Assembly (NCBI GenBank): GCA_020047775.1
Contig: JAIFNK010000160.1
Span: forward strand, 1-6,816
Reading direction: 5' to 3'
DNA from: Akkermansia sp.
Lineage (GTDB): Bacteria > Verrucomicrobiota > Verrucomicrobiia > Verrucomicrobiales > Akkermansiaceae
DNA length: 6,816 nt
The position numbers and the translations under genes were made by a program. Of the stretch, positions 1 through 6,433 are shown piece by piece; the first letter of the stretch is position 1; the number at the start of each line of letters is the position of its first letter. The notes under the pieces are model-generated. The model ran no database searches. It had not been told where the DNA came from and saw nothing but the letters and a program-made list of their open reading frames with translations.

Positions 1-23
1 CGCCAGACTGATGTGGGGAATTC

Positions 24-44
24 GCGCGGAATAAATTCCCGCGC
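24..44 (-). terminator. GC-rich hairpin after smpB, possible terminator without U-tract
   Basis: GCGCGG (24-29) and CCGCGC (39-44) form a perfect 6-bp stem. Two A-T pairs with a one-base bulge extend it around a TAAA loop. It lies just beyond the smpB stop codon on the minus strand. An overlapping alternative pairing is GGGAATT (16-22) with AATTCCC (34-40). No run of T follows on the minus strand, so intrinsic termination is uncertain. It could instead protect the 3' end of the transcript. Confidence 0.35.
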
Positions 45-54
45 TCCAGTTGAG

Positions 55-513
55 TCAGCGCTGGTTGAAGCGGGACATTTCGCGCTGGGCTTCGCGGAGC
101 TCGACTCGCTCTTTCAGGTCCTGACGCTGGTCTGCGTGGGTCTTGCCCTTGCCGACGCCGATCTCGACCTTGACGCGGCGGTTTTTCCAGAAAATCCGGA
201 GCAGCGGGAGCGAGCAGCCTTTGACGGCGGTGGCGTTGGCGAGCTTGAGGATTTCCCGTTTGTGGAGGAGCAGGCGGCGGGGGCGTTTTTCCGCGTGGTT
301 ATACCACTCGCCAGCGGTTTGCCAGGGCTGGATGTTGCAGCCGTAGAGGAAGACCTGGTTGTTTTCGACGCGGGCGAAGGCGTCCGCGCAATTGACCTTG
401 CCGGCACGGATCGATTTGACCTCGGTGCCTTTGAGTTCCACGCCGGCCTCGTATTTCTCCGTGATGTTGAAATCGCGTCCGGCCTTCCGGTTGGTGGCGA
501 TTTCCGCGCTCAT
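55..513 (-). CDS. smpB: SsrA (tmRNA)-binding protein SmpB
   Basis: The 152-aa product binds tmRNA and brings it to ribosomes stalled on broken mRNA, so that trans-translation can free the ribosome and tag the nascent chain; it acts in the cytoplasm. The sequence matches the family from end to end. An N-terminal ATNRKAGRDF segment leads into EAGVELKGTEVKSIRAGK, the hallmark of the oligonucleotide-binding core. Then come the RRLLLHKREI segment and WKNRRVKVEIGVGKGK. The basic tail (DQRQDLKERVELREAQREMSR) becomes helical in the mRNA channel. Length is normal for the family (about 150-160). The ATG at 513 puts the conserved core at the usual distance from the N-terminus. It has no Shine-Dalgarno sequence; the bases before it are pyrimidine-rich. 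rpoZ ends 31 nt upstream on the same strand, so the two are probably one operon. The tmRNA gene itself is not in the window. Confidence 0.97.
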   Translation of the reverse strand: MSAEIATNRKAGRDFNITEKYEAGVELKGTEVKSIRAGKVNCADAFARVENNQVFLYGCNIQPWQTAGEWYNHAEKRPRRLLLHKREILKLANATAVKGCSLPLLRIFWKNRRVKVEIGVGKGKTHADQRQDLKERVELREAQREMSRFNQR

Positions 514-544
514 GGGAGGAATCGGGAATCCGGAAAGCTCGCGC

Positions 545-748
545 TTAGGGCGCTTCCCTGTGGATGAGTTTGATTTTGCCCTCGATGATTTCGGTTAGGG
601 CGATGTCCGCGACGCCCATGCTGGGGCGGGTGGCAATCAACGGGGAGCGCCCGCTGTTGAGTTGTTTAACGCGCTGGGAGACCAGATTGACCAGGACGAG
701 GGGGTCGGTGACAATTTCGGAGGCCTTATCAAGGAGATCGCTTTTCAT
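545..748 (-). CDS. rpoZ: RNA polymerase omega subunit (short form)
   Basis: The 67-aa product resembles RpoZ, the small subunit that helps fold and keep the beta-prime subunit in core RNA polymerase. Visible family features are LVNLVSQRVKQLNSGRSPL (residues 19-37), which matches the helix and RARQL-like signature of omega. These are followed by ADIALTEIIEGKI (47-59), matching the conserved A-L-x-E-I-x-x-G-K-I block. The protein lacks the longer C-terminal tail of proteobacterial omega (about 90 aa). The ATG at 748 is chosen because homology begins directly after it. The frame stays open upstream to a TTG at 910, but that extra stretch looks unlike omega. There is no Shine-Dalgarno sequence. 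smpB follows after 31 nt, and the usual partner gmk is not here. The family is fairly clear, but the product is small, so some doubt remains. Confidence 0.87.
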   Translation of the reverse strand: MKSDLLDKASEIVTDPLVLVNLVSQRVKQLNSGRSPLIATRPSMGVADIALTEIIEGKIKLIHREAP

Positions 749-956
749 ATTAGAACCGGGAAATCGCGAAAGCGGCTGAACCTGCTCAAACGGGATGACG
801 TTTTCGGGGAGCAGGGACGGTTTTTTTTCGCTCAAAACAAAAGGATGTGACAAATTTTCCGGATTTAACGCCGGGCCGATGGTCAAACCAGAGAATCCGA
901 GGTCTGACAAGTCTTATCTGGTTGTTTTTCCGAGGATTTTTTGAGCGTGGGAAATC

Positions 957-1352
957 TTACTTCGGCATGAGGTCGATTCCGAAGCGGCGGAGGACGATCA
1001 CGGTGAGCCAGAAGAAGGCGACGGTGAGCAGGCAGTTGACGGCGATGGTGGTCCAGAAGGTCCAGCCGTTCCGCAACATCCAGGGGATGATGAGGAACAT
1101 CGGCAGGGTGGGGAGGACGAACCAGAAGGTGCCTTCGGCGTGGTTGGCGAGGCGTTGGGCGGATTGTCCGCCATGGTGCATCCAGACCATGGCGACGAGT
1201 GAAGTGAGCGGCAGGGCGATGAGCAGGGCGGAGAGCCGGTCGCTGACGAGCTGGATCTTGGTCACGATGACGATGATCAGGGCGCTCAACAGGAGTTTCG
1301 CGAAGTCGAGCGCGGTGAAGCTGAGGATTTTATCCCAAGGAATGCGGTTCAT
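957..1352 (-). CDS. DUF3147-like four-helix inner membrane protein
   Basis: The 131-aa product is strongly hydrophobic with four predicted membrane helices, at about residues 13-33, 39-58, 75-93 and 99-122. The order and wording of the segments recall the DUF3147 family. The points of resemblance are KLLLSALIIVIVTKI, then an LLIALPLTSLVAMVW segment, then FWFVLPTLPMFLIIPWML, and a last helix ending in basic residues (LRRFG). No function is established for that family and no catalytic motif is visible. A 33-residue upstream extension is open, but it is basic, proline-rich and reads back across the start of the divergent gene. The ATG at 1352 (MNRIPWDKIL) is therefore preferred. No Shine-Dalgarno sequence is seen. 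The gene diverges from the secreted-protein gene at 1403 and lies 208 bp upstream of rpoZ, with which it may or may not be co-transcribed. Confidence 0.8.
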   Translation of the reverse strand: MNRIPWDKILSFTALDFAKLLLSALIIVIVTKIQLVSDRLSALLIALPLTSLVAMVWMHHGGQSAQRLANHAEGTFWFVLPTLPMFLIIPWMLRNGWTFWTTIAVNCLLTVAFFWLTVIVLRRFGIDLMPK

Positions 1353-1402
1353 GACGGGGTGGAGGCTTGCGGTTGTGGGGAGACTAGGACTACGTTCCGG
1401 GT
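1353..1402. promoter_or_regulatory. 50-bp divergent intergenic region (shared promoter zone)
   Basis: Two genes start from opposite ends of this 50-bp gap, so any dedicated promoters must overlap here or lie inside the neighbouring genes. For the rightward gene, TTGCGG (1367-1372) and TACGTT (1391-1396) are 18 bp apart. A promoter there would give a leader of only a few bases or none. The hexamers match the consensus weakly. No Shine-Dalgarno sequence is present on either side. Confidence 0.3.
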
Positions 1403-2194
1403 ATGCAAGTCGCTCGTATCGTTTGTTCCGTGGTCGCCGTTTTGGCGGCATCCGCTTCTTTCAGCCATGCGGGGGAATTGACTGCCGCCCAGAAGGCGAA
1501 AATCGGTCAGAAAATCTGGCAGAACGAATGCGCGGGAAGCGTGAGCGGGCTGACGACTTGGAACGGGGGCGAGGAATTTCCATCGTTCGGGATCGGGCAT
1601 TTCATCTGGTATCCGGCGGGATTCAAGGGGCGCTTTGAGGAGAGTTGGCCGTCGTTTGTGGTGTTTGCGAAAAAGAGCGGTGCCAAGATTCCGGCCGTGG
1701 CGCTGGAGCGGTACAGTCCTTGGAATACAAAGGCGGAATTTCAGAAGGATTTCAAAGGTGCGCGGTTGAGTTCTTTGCGAACGTGGCTGGCGGGGAGTGT
1801 CGGACTCCAAACGGATTTCATCATCTCCCGCTCGCGCGCCGCACTGCCGAAAATCCTGGCTGCGGCACCGGCGAGCGAAAAAGACCGGATCGCGGCGAAC
1901 TATCAGAAGGTGGCTGCCAGTGCCCAGGGGACCTATGCGCTGATCGATTATGTGAATTTCAAGGGGGAAGGCACCCAGATGTCCGAGAGATACAATGGCT
2001 ATGGCTGGGGATTGATGCAGGTTCTGGGGGGGATGAAAGAGGTTCCGGCAGGTGCACCCGCAGCAGTGGAGTTCTCGGCGTCGGCGAAACGGACTCTATC
2101 CAGGCGGATCGCGAACTCGCCGGCCGCACGCGGCGAAAAGCGGTGGGAAGAGGGCTGGCACAACCGCTGTAGCAGTTACGCGAGGCCGCTTTGA
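1403..2194 (+). CDS. Secreted conserved protein of unknown function, possible lysozyme-like fold
   Basis: The 263-aa product begins with a clear Sec signal peptide: basic R5, a hydrophobic core about 6-20, and likely cleavage after SHA (about residue 23). It is probably periplasmic or exported. The mature part has two dense motif regions. Residues 38-71 read IWQNECAG, then LTTWN, then FPSFGIGHFIWYP. Residues 176-207 read TYALIDYVNFKGEG, then SERYNGYGWGLMQVL. I recognise these as a conserved hypothetical family, but I know of no proven function. The Glu (E42) some 20 residues before G-I-G-H (63-66), with T51/T52 between, recalls the Glu...G-x-GH layout of phage-type lysozymes. That is an inference only. 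The ATG at 1403 gives the complete signal peptide. The gene stands alone, diverging from the DUF3147 gene, and no second gene follows it for more than 450 bp. Confidence 0.82.
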   Translation: MQVARIVCSVVAVLAASASFSHAGELTAAQKAKIGQKIWQNECAGSVSGLTTWNGGEEFPSFGIGHFIWYPAGFKGRFEESWPSFVVFAKKSGAKIPAVALERYSPWNTKAEFQKDFKGARLSSLRTWLAGSVGLQTDFIISRSRAALPKILAAAPASEKDRIAANYQKVAASAQGTYALIDYVNFKGEGTQMSERYNGYGWGLMQVLGGMKEVPAGAPAAVEFSASAKRTLSRRIANSPAARGEKRWEEGWHNRCSSYARPL

Positions 2195-2225
2195 AAATTT
2201 GTCTGACACCCTTTGACCCTTGTTG

Positions 2226-2450
2226 TCACCGGATGGCTCTGCGATCATGAACCTCTGTGGTGAGGACAGGATGAGTCTTCTGTCCGTCGCGCAGGATCCG
2301 GATTCCCGTCGGGAGCTTGGCGACGATTTCGTCAGCCCCGAACGGCGGCAGGGGCCGCCACGGGGGGGGCGGCGATCGCTCCGGGAGGCCGTCAAAACGT
2401 TCCTCACCGCTCAGGGTAATTAAGAAATCGTGAATATTTGGGCATCCAAA
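2226..2450 (-). pseudogene. Possible decayed gene fragment (open minus frame without a start)
   Basis: On the minus strand the frame ending in TGA at 2226-2228 stays open for 74 codons, back to a TGA at 2451-2453. Its translation includes LITLSGEERFDGLPERS, then ADEIVAKLPTGIRILRDGQ, and ends EVHDRRAIR. That reads more like a protein than either other candidate in the area, and third codon positions are mostly G or C between about 2280 and 2400. No ATG, GTG or TTG lies in the frame, so it would be the 3' remnant of a lost gene or a chance open frame. I recognise no family. Confidence 0.22.
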
Positions 2451-2451
2451 T
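2436..2451. repeat. Inverted repeat ATTTGG-GCAT-CCAAAT
   Basis: Two perfect 6-bp arms (2436-2441 and 2446-2451) flank a GCAT spacer. The size suits a dimeric regulator's operator or a small hairpin. Its core GGCATCC (2441-2447) is also repeated in inverted form as GGATGCC at 2482-2488, so a larger stem with a 34-nt loop could form instead. It lies about 120 bp upstream of the TTGACT element of the next gene. Confidence 0.35.
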
Positions 2452-2472
2452 CACTCCGGGCGATTTTTTGTA
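2450..2472 (+). terminator. Weak hairpin followed by T6
   Basis: AATC and GATT form short arms around CTCCGGGC-type sequence, and six T (2464-2469) follow. The stem is short and contains a mismatch. It is about 260 nt beyond the end of the secreted-protein gene, so it is only a tentative terminator for that transcript. Confidence 0.18.
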
Positions 2473-2571
2473 AATTGGTTCGGATGCCTAAAATTCTAAG
2501 AAAAATTCAGCGTCTTTCAAAAACGTTCAAAAAAACTCGCAAAATCAAGCATTTTTACCCGCGAAAGTTTC

Positions 2572-2599
2572 TTGACTGGCATGGATTAAGCTGGCACAT
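2572..2599 (+). promoter_or_regulatory. Candidate promoter for the outer-membrane protein gene
   Basis: TTGACT (2572-2577) is a good -35 element. With a 16-bp spacer, the matching -10 would be GCACAT (2594-2599), which is poor. If used, it leaves an untranslated leader of about 40 nt. The AT-rich tract just upstream, with phased A and T runs, fits an UP-element-like or curved region and a strongly expressed gene. Only the -35 is reasonably convincing. Confidence 0.35.
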
Positions 2600-2647
2600 C
2601 GGGCCAGCAGGATCATCTGCATTCACACATCAACCAAACACTGAACC

Positions 2648-3493
2648 ATGAAAAGAAAGCACTGCCTTAACTTCATCAAACTCCCGATCGTTGCGATCGC
2701 CCTGACTGCGGGGACCGCAATTGCCGGCACTGAAATCGTCGCGCCAGCACCAATGGCACCTGTGGAAGAAGATTGCATCACCGGAGTGTTGACGCTCGCC
2801 GGCAACTCGCACTTCATCTCCTACGGTAAAGACGTATGGGCGGATGGATCGAACCTCCGAGACCTCGAGTTCAACCCGTCGTTGGAATTCACCTTCAAAC
2901 TTCCCGAAAATTTCGCACTTACGTTCGGAACTTGGTGGGATGTCAATGACAAGGGCGCTGTGCCTTCTTCGATCGGCGGTAATATCCAAGAGATCGACCT
3001 GTGGTCCGGTATCGCATACACCTACGACAAGTTGACGATCGGAGCCACCTACCAGGCTTGGATTTATGGTGGTACCACCGAAGGCATCGTCGATTTGAAA
3101 CTCGCTTACGACTGCCTCCTTTCCCCAACCCTGACTCTTCACAACCGTGTTGACGAAGGTGCGTCCGCTGGTGACACCGGTTCCGTGCTGGTGCTCGGTC
3201 TGTCCCACACCTTCGAATTGGGCCCTGTTTCGCTGTCGACCCCGGTCAACTTCGCCGCAAACCTTACGGACGACTACAACCGTCTTCCGGTTGCTGGTGG
3301 AAGTGACTCCGGTTATGCCTACACCTCCGTCGGTCTCCAAGCGGCTTATCCGCTTGAATTCCTCGGTGACTGCTACGGCGAGTGGAGCCTGGTCGGCGGT
3401 GCTACCTATTACTGGACCAACGGTTCCGTCATCCCGGTCAATCCGCTCAACCACTTCGTGACTTACAACTTCGGCCTTTCCGCCACTTTCTAA
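2648..3493 (+). CDS. Outer-membrane beta-barrel protein, putative porin (TorF/Gcw_chp-like)
   Basis: The 281-aa product has a Sec signal peptide (basic MKRK, hydrophobic core 11-25, likely cleavage after AIA at 26). A short Pro/Ala-rich linker and a barrel follow. The mature chain alternates polar and hydrophobic residues in strands rich in Tyr, Trp, Gly, Asn and Asp. It ends in a terminal phenylalanine (NFGLSATF), the signal recognised by the BAM assembly machinery. Segments such as LTLAGNSHFISYGKDVW, IDLWSGIAYTY and the LTLHNRVD stretch resemble TorF/Gcw_chp-type putative porins, which are poorly characterised. Codons are biased toward GGT, GTC, TTC and AAC, and GC is lower than in the urease genes, which suggests high expression. 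The start lacks a Shine-Dalgarno sequence. The gene precedes the urease locus on the same strand, with terminator-like hairpins in between. A role in letting urea or other small solutes through the outer membrane is guesswork from position. Confidence 0.82.
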   Translation: MKRKHCLNFIKLPIVAIALTAGTAIAGTEIVAPAPMAPVEEDCITGVLTLAGNSHFISYGKDVWADGSNLRDLEFNPSLEFTFKLPENFALTFGTWWDVNDKGAVPSSIGGNIQEIDLWSGIAYTYDKLTIGATYQAWIYGGTTEGIVDLKLAYDCLLSPTLTLHNRVDEGASAGDTGSVLVLGLSHTFELGPVSLSTPVNFAANLTDDYNRLPVAGGSDSGYAYTSVGLQAAYPLEFLGDCYGEWSLVGGATYYWTNGSVIPVNPLNHFVTYNFGLSATF

Positions 3494-3524
3494 TTCTCGA
3501 TTGGTTATCTGTTAAAAGGTTGCG

Positions 3525-3567
3525 GCGGGGGAGTCCCATTGACCACTTGGTGTCAATGCTCCCCCGC
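3525..3567 (+). terminator. Strong two-part hairpin after the porin gene
   Basis: GCGGGGGAG (3525-3533) pairs with CTCCCCCGC (3559-3567), nine perfect pairs. After a 3-nt bulge, CATTGAC (3537-3543) pairs with GTCAATG (3552-3558), closing an 8-nt loop. This is the most stable fold in the window. It begins about 30 nt after the porin stop codon. No U-run follows, so it may act as an mRNA 3' end stabiliser or a Rho-type or processing boundary rather than as a complete intrinsic terminator. Confidence 0.6.
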
Positions 3568-3593
3568 TTGCTTCTCCAAAACACCTTCTCGAC

Positions 3594-3629
3594 CGCCATT
3601 CGTGGCAGGCCGGGGATGGTGTTTTTTTT
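3594..3629 (+). terminator. Intrinsic terminator candidate with T8 tract
   Basis: CGCCATTC (3594-3601) pairs with GGATGGTG (3614-3621), with two G-U pairs, around a 12-nt GC-rich loop. Eight T follow directly (3622-3629). This is the standard layout of a Rho-independent terminator. It sits between the porin and the urease-linked genes, so it probably ends the porin transcript. The urease genes would then need their own promoter between about 3630 and 3721, where I find no clear one. Confidence 0.5.
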
Positions 3630-3639
3630 GTTTGAGAAT

Positions 3640-3687
3640 CTCTCCTCTTCGGGGGCATGGTTTTTTCGGCACCCGCTTGGCATGCCC
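3640..3687 (+). repeat. Small hairpins in the urease leader region
   Basis: CCTC-TTCG-GGGG (about 3644-3655) forms a stem capped by a very stable C(UUCG)G tetraloop. The sequence GGGCATG just after it finds its exact complement CATGCCC at about 3681-3687. That second pairing would compete with the first, because both use the G-run. T6 (3661-3666) lies inside the larger loop. The arrangement could be a terminator/antiterminator pair ahead of the urease genes, but this is speculative. Confidence 0.3.
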
Positions 3688-3721
3688 ATTGCTCGCCGTA
3701 ACCCTTGGTGTCACTCTGCTT

Positions 3722-4018
3722 ATGAAATCCTTCCCGCTCTTCCCGATGTTTCGCTTGGTGAATCGTCTGATCGTTGCCGTCAGCTGCTTTTTTCCAGCCG
3801 TTTTGCTCGCGCATCCCGGCCATTACCATCCTGACGAAACCGATGAGTTCGATTTCTTCCGTGCGACTTTCCTGCATTCCCACGGCGCGCTCGATTACGT
3901 CCTGATCGGTCTGGCGATGACGAGTCTTGCCGTTGCCGCTTTCAATGGCAAACGGGGGCTCCGGATCAGCGCCCTTGCCGTGGGCTTGGGTTCGCTCTCC
4001 CTGCTTCCGATCCTCTAA
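3722..4018 (+). CDS. Small His/Asp-rich membrane protein, HupE/UreJ N-terminal-like
   Basis: The product is 98 aa from the ATG at 3722, or 90 aa from the ATG at 3746; neither has a Shine-Dalgarno sequence. A signal peptide precedes the mature start HPGHYHPDETDEFDFF, then FLHSHGALDY, and two hydrophobic helices (about 49-66 and 72-88 in the 90-aa numbering). HupE/UreJ nickel/cobalt permeases likewise begin with HPGH after a signal peptide and carry an H-x5-D-H motif in the first helix. Here it reads H44-x5-D50-Y51. Full HupE/UreJ proteins have about 190-200 residues and six helices, so this protein matches only the first part. The stop is clean and ureA begins 12 nt later, so it does not look like a recent frameshift. 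A role in nickel uptake or delivery to urease is inferred from this resemblance and from position. It could equally be an unrelated metal-binding membrane protein. Confidence 0.72.
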   Translation: MKSFPLFPMFRLVNRLIVAVSCFFPAVLLAHPGHYHPDETDEFDFFRATFLHSHGALDYVLIGLAMTSLAVAAFNGKRGLRISALAVGLGSLSLLPIL

Positions 4019-4030
4019 CGATCCGTCTCA

Positions 4031-4333
4031 ATGCACCTTTCCCCTCGTGAACAGGAAAAGCTCCTCATCGTCGTAGCGGGTGATCTCGCAAGTCGCCGCC
4101 GTGCGCGGGGACTCAAACTGAACTACCCGGAAACCGTCGCCTTGATCACCGCCGAGCTGCTGGAGGCGGCGCGCGATGGGAAATCGGTTGCGGAACTTAT
4201 GAGTTTCGGCACCACCCTGATCACCCGCGATGAAGTCATGGAAGGCGTCGCCGAGATGATCCATGACGTCCAGGTGGAAGCGACTTTCCCCGACGGCACT
4301 AAACTCGTCACCGTCCACAACCCCGTCCGATGA
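4031..4333 (+). CDS. ureA: Urease subunit gamma
   Basis: The 100-aa product is the smallest structural subunit of urease, which hydrolyses urea to ammonia and carbamate in the cytoplasm. The sequence is standard over its whole length. It has [13 protein letters not shown] at the N-terminus, then [13 protein letters not shown] and the helix containing [32 protein letters not shown] follows, and the C-terminal strand with [14 protein letters not shown]. Length equals that of other free-standing gamma subunits, so it is not fused to beta as in Helicobacter. The ATG at 4031 matches the usual N-terminus. No Shine-Dalgarno sequence is visible. The stop overlaps the ureB start (ATGA), indicating translational coupling. 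The small His-rich membrane protein ends 12 nt upstream and is probably in the same transcript. Confidence 0.98.
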   Translation: MHLSPREQEKLLIVVAGDLASRRRARGLKLNYPETVALITAELLEAARDGKSVAELMSFGTTLITRDEVMEGVAEMIHDVQVEATFPDGTKLVTVHNPVR

Positions 4334-4643
4334 TCCCCGGAGAAGTCATCACCCCGCCCGGCGCGCCCGACCTCGATCTCAACTCCGGCCTTACCAAACT
4401 GCGTGTCGTCGTCGCGAATACCGGTGACCGACCCATCCAGGTTGGCAGTCATTTTCATTTCGCCGAAGTGAATTCCTCCCTCCGTTTCGACCGCGCCGCC
4501 GCCCGCGGATTCCGGCTGGACATTCCCGCCGGCACTGCCATCCGCTTCGAGCCGGGCGATACCCGTGAAATCCCGTTGGTCGCCTTCGCCGGCACCCGCG
4601 AGGTCCACGGACTCAACAATCTCGTCAACGGCCCGCTCGACTC

Positions 4644-4647
<4 letters not shown>
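4330..4647 (+). CDS. ureB: Urease subunit beta
   Basis: The 105-aa product is the beta structural subunit, which packs with gamma and alpha in the urease trimer of heterotrimers. It starts [11 protein letters not shown] as is typical. It carries the hallmark [17 protein letters not shown] (residues 32-48), the [26 protein letters not shown] block, and [11 protein letters not shown] near the end. Length is close to the usual 101-106. The first part (residues 11-22, a [20 protein letters not shown] segment) is slightly variable, as is common. The gene overlaps ureA at 4330-4333 and ureC at 4644-4647, both as ATGA. All three subunits are therefore probably made by coupled translation, which suits their 1:1:1 assembly. 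No separate ribosome-binding site is seen. Confidence 0.98.
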
Positions 4648-6365
<1,718 letters not shown>

Positions 6366-6396
6366 CAGCTCCGCCAAAAAACTTCCCATGCGGCGC

Positions 6397-6420
6397 GGAG
6401 GGCCTAAGGTGCCGCCCTCT
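6397..6420 (+). terminator. GC-rich hairpin between ureC and the MYG1-like gene
   Basis: GAGGGC (6398-6403) pairs exactly with GCCCTC (6414-6419), with an outer G-U pair, around a 10-nt loop. Only two T follow, so intrinsic termination after ureC is doubtful. GCGGC (6390-6394) with GCCGC (6411-6415) is a competing fold. The loop also contains TAAGGT (6405-6410), which could serve as a -10 element for the next gene, so the site may be promoter rather than terminator. Confidence 0.25.
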
Positions 6421-6433
6421 TACCGACTTCCTC

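Larger units (their letters stand above)
2195..2647. other. 453-bp intergenic stretch without a convincing gene
   Basis: The first half (about 2195-2423) is GC-rich and includes a run of eight G. It has a 67-codon plus-strand frame from a TTG at 2220, of low-complexity, Arg/Gly/Pro-rich content, and a more protein-like minus-strand frame listed separately. The second half (2424-2647) is AT-rich with A- and T-tracts, inverted repeats and a -35-like TTGACT. It looks like the upstream regulatory region of the outer-membrane protein gene. I see no RNA gene here. Confidence 0.6.

Noticed and set aside
13..567. 184-codon plus-strand frame
   Set aside because: It is the antisense of smpB, which is recognised with confidence from end to end.
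847..956. Intrinsic terminator for the DUF3147 gene on the minus strand
   Set aside because: A- and T-rich runs are present but no stable stem precedes a T-tract in the right orientation.
847..1638. 263-codon plus-strand frame crossing the DUF3147 gene and the start of the secreted-protein gene
   Set aside because: Its composition (Arg/Ser/Met-rich) is that of an antisense shadow, and it overlaps two better-supported genes.
2220..2423. 67-codon plus-strand frame from a TTG
   Set aside because: It has an Arg/Gly/Pro-rich low-complexity product and no ribosome-binding site, and no family is recognised. The minus-strand reading of the same bases looks more protein-like.
2576..2592. Sigma-54-type promoter (TGGCAT...AAGC) upstream of the porin
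   Set aside because: The -24 half fits loosely, but the -12 GC element (TTGC) is absent. TTGACT at 2572 explains the region better as a -35 box.
2630..3454. 274-codon minus-strand frame
   Set aside because: It is antisense to the porin gene, which has a signal peptide, barrel-type strands and a terminal Phe. The minus frame has no such features.
3539..3721. N-terminal extension of the small urease-linked membrane protein to a TTG at 3539
   Set aside because: The extension would be translated through the strong hairpin and the T8 terminator candidate, and it encodes Cys/Pro/Arg-rich text. The signal peptide begins only at the ATGs at 3722 or 3746.
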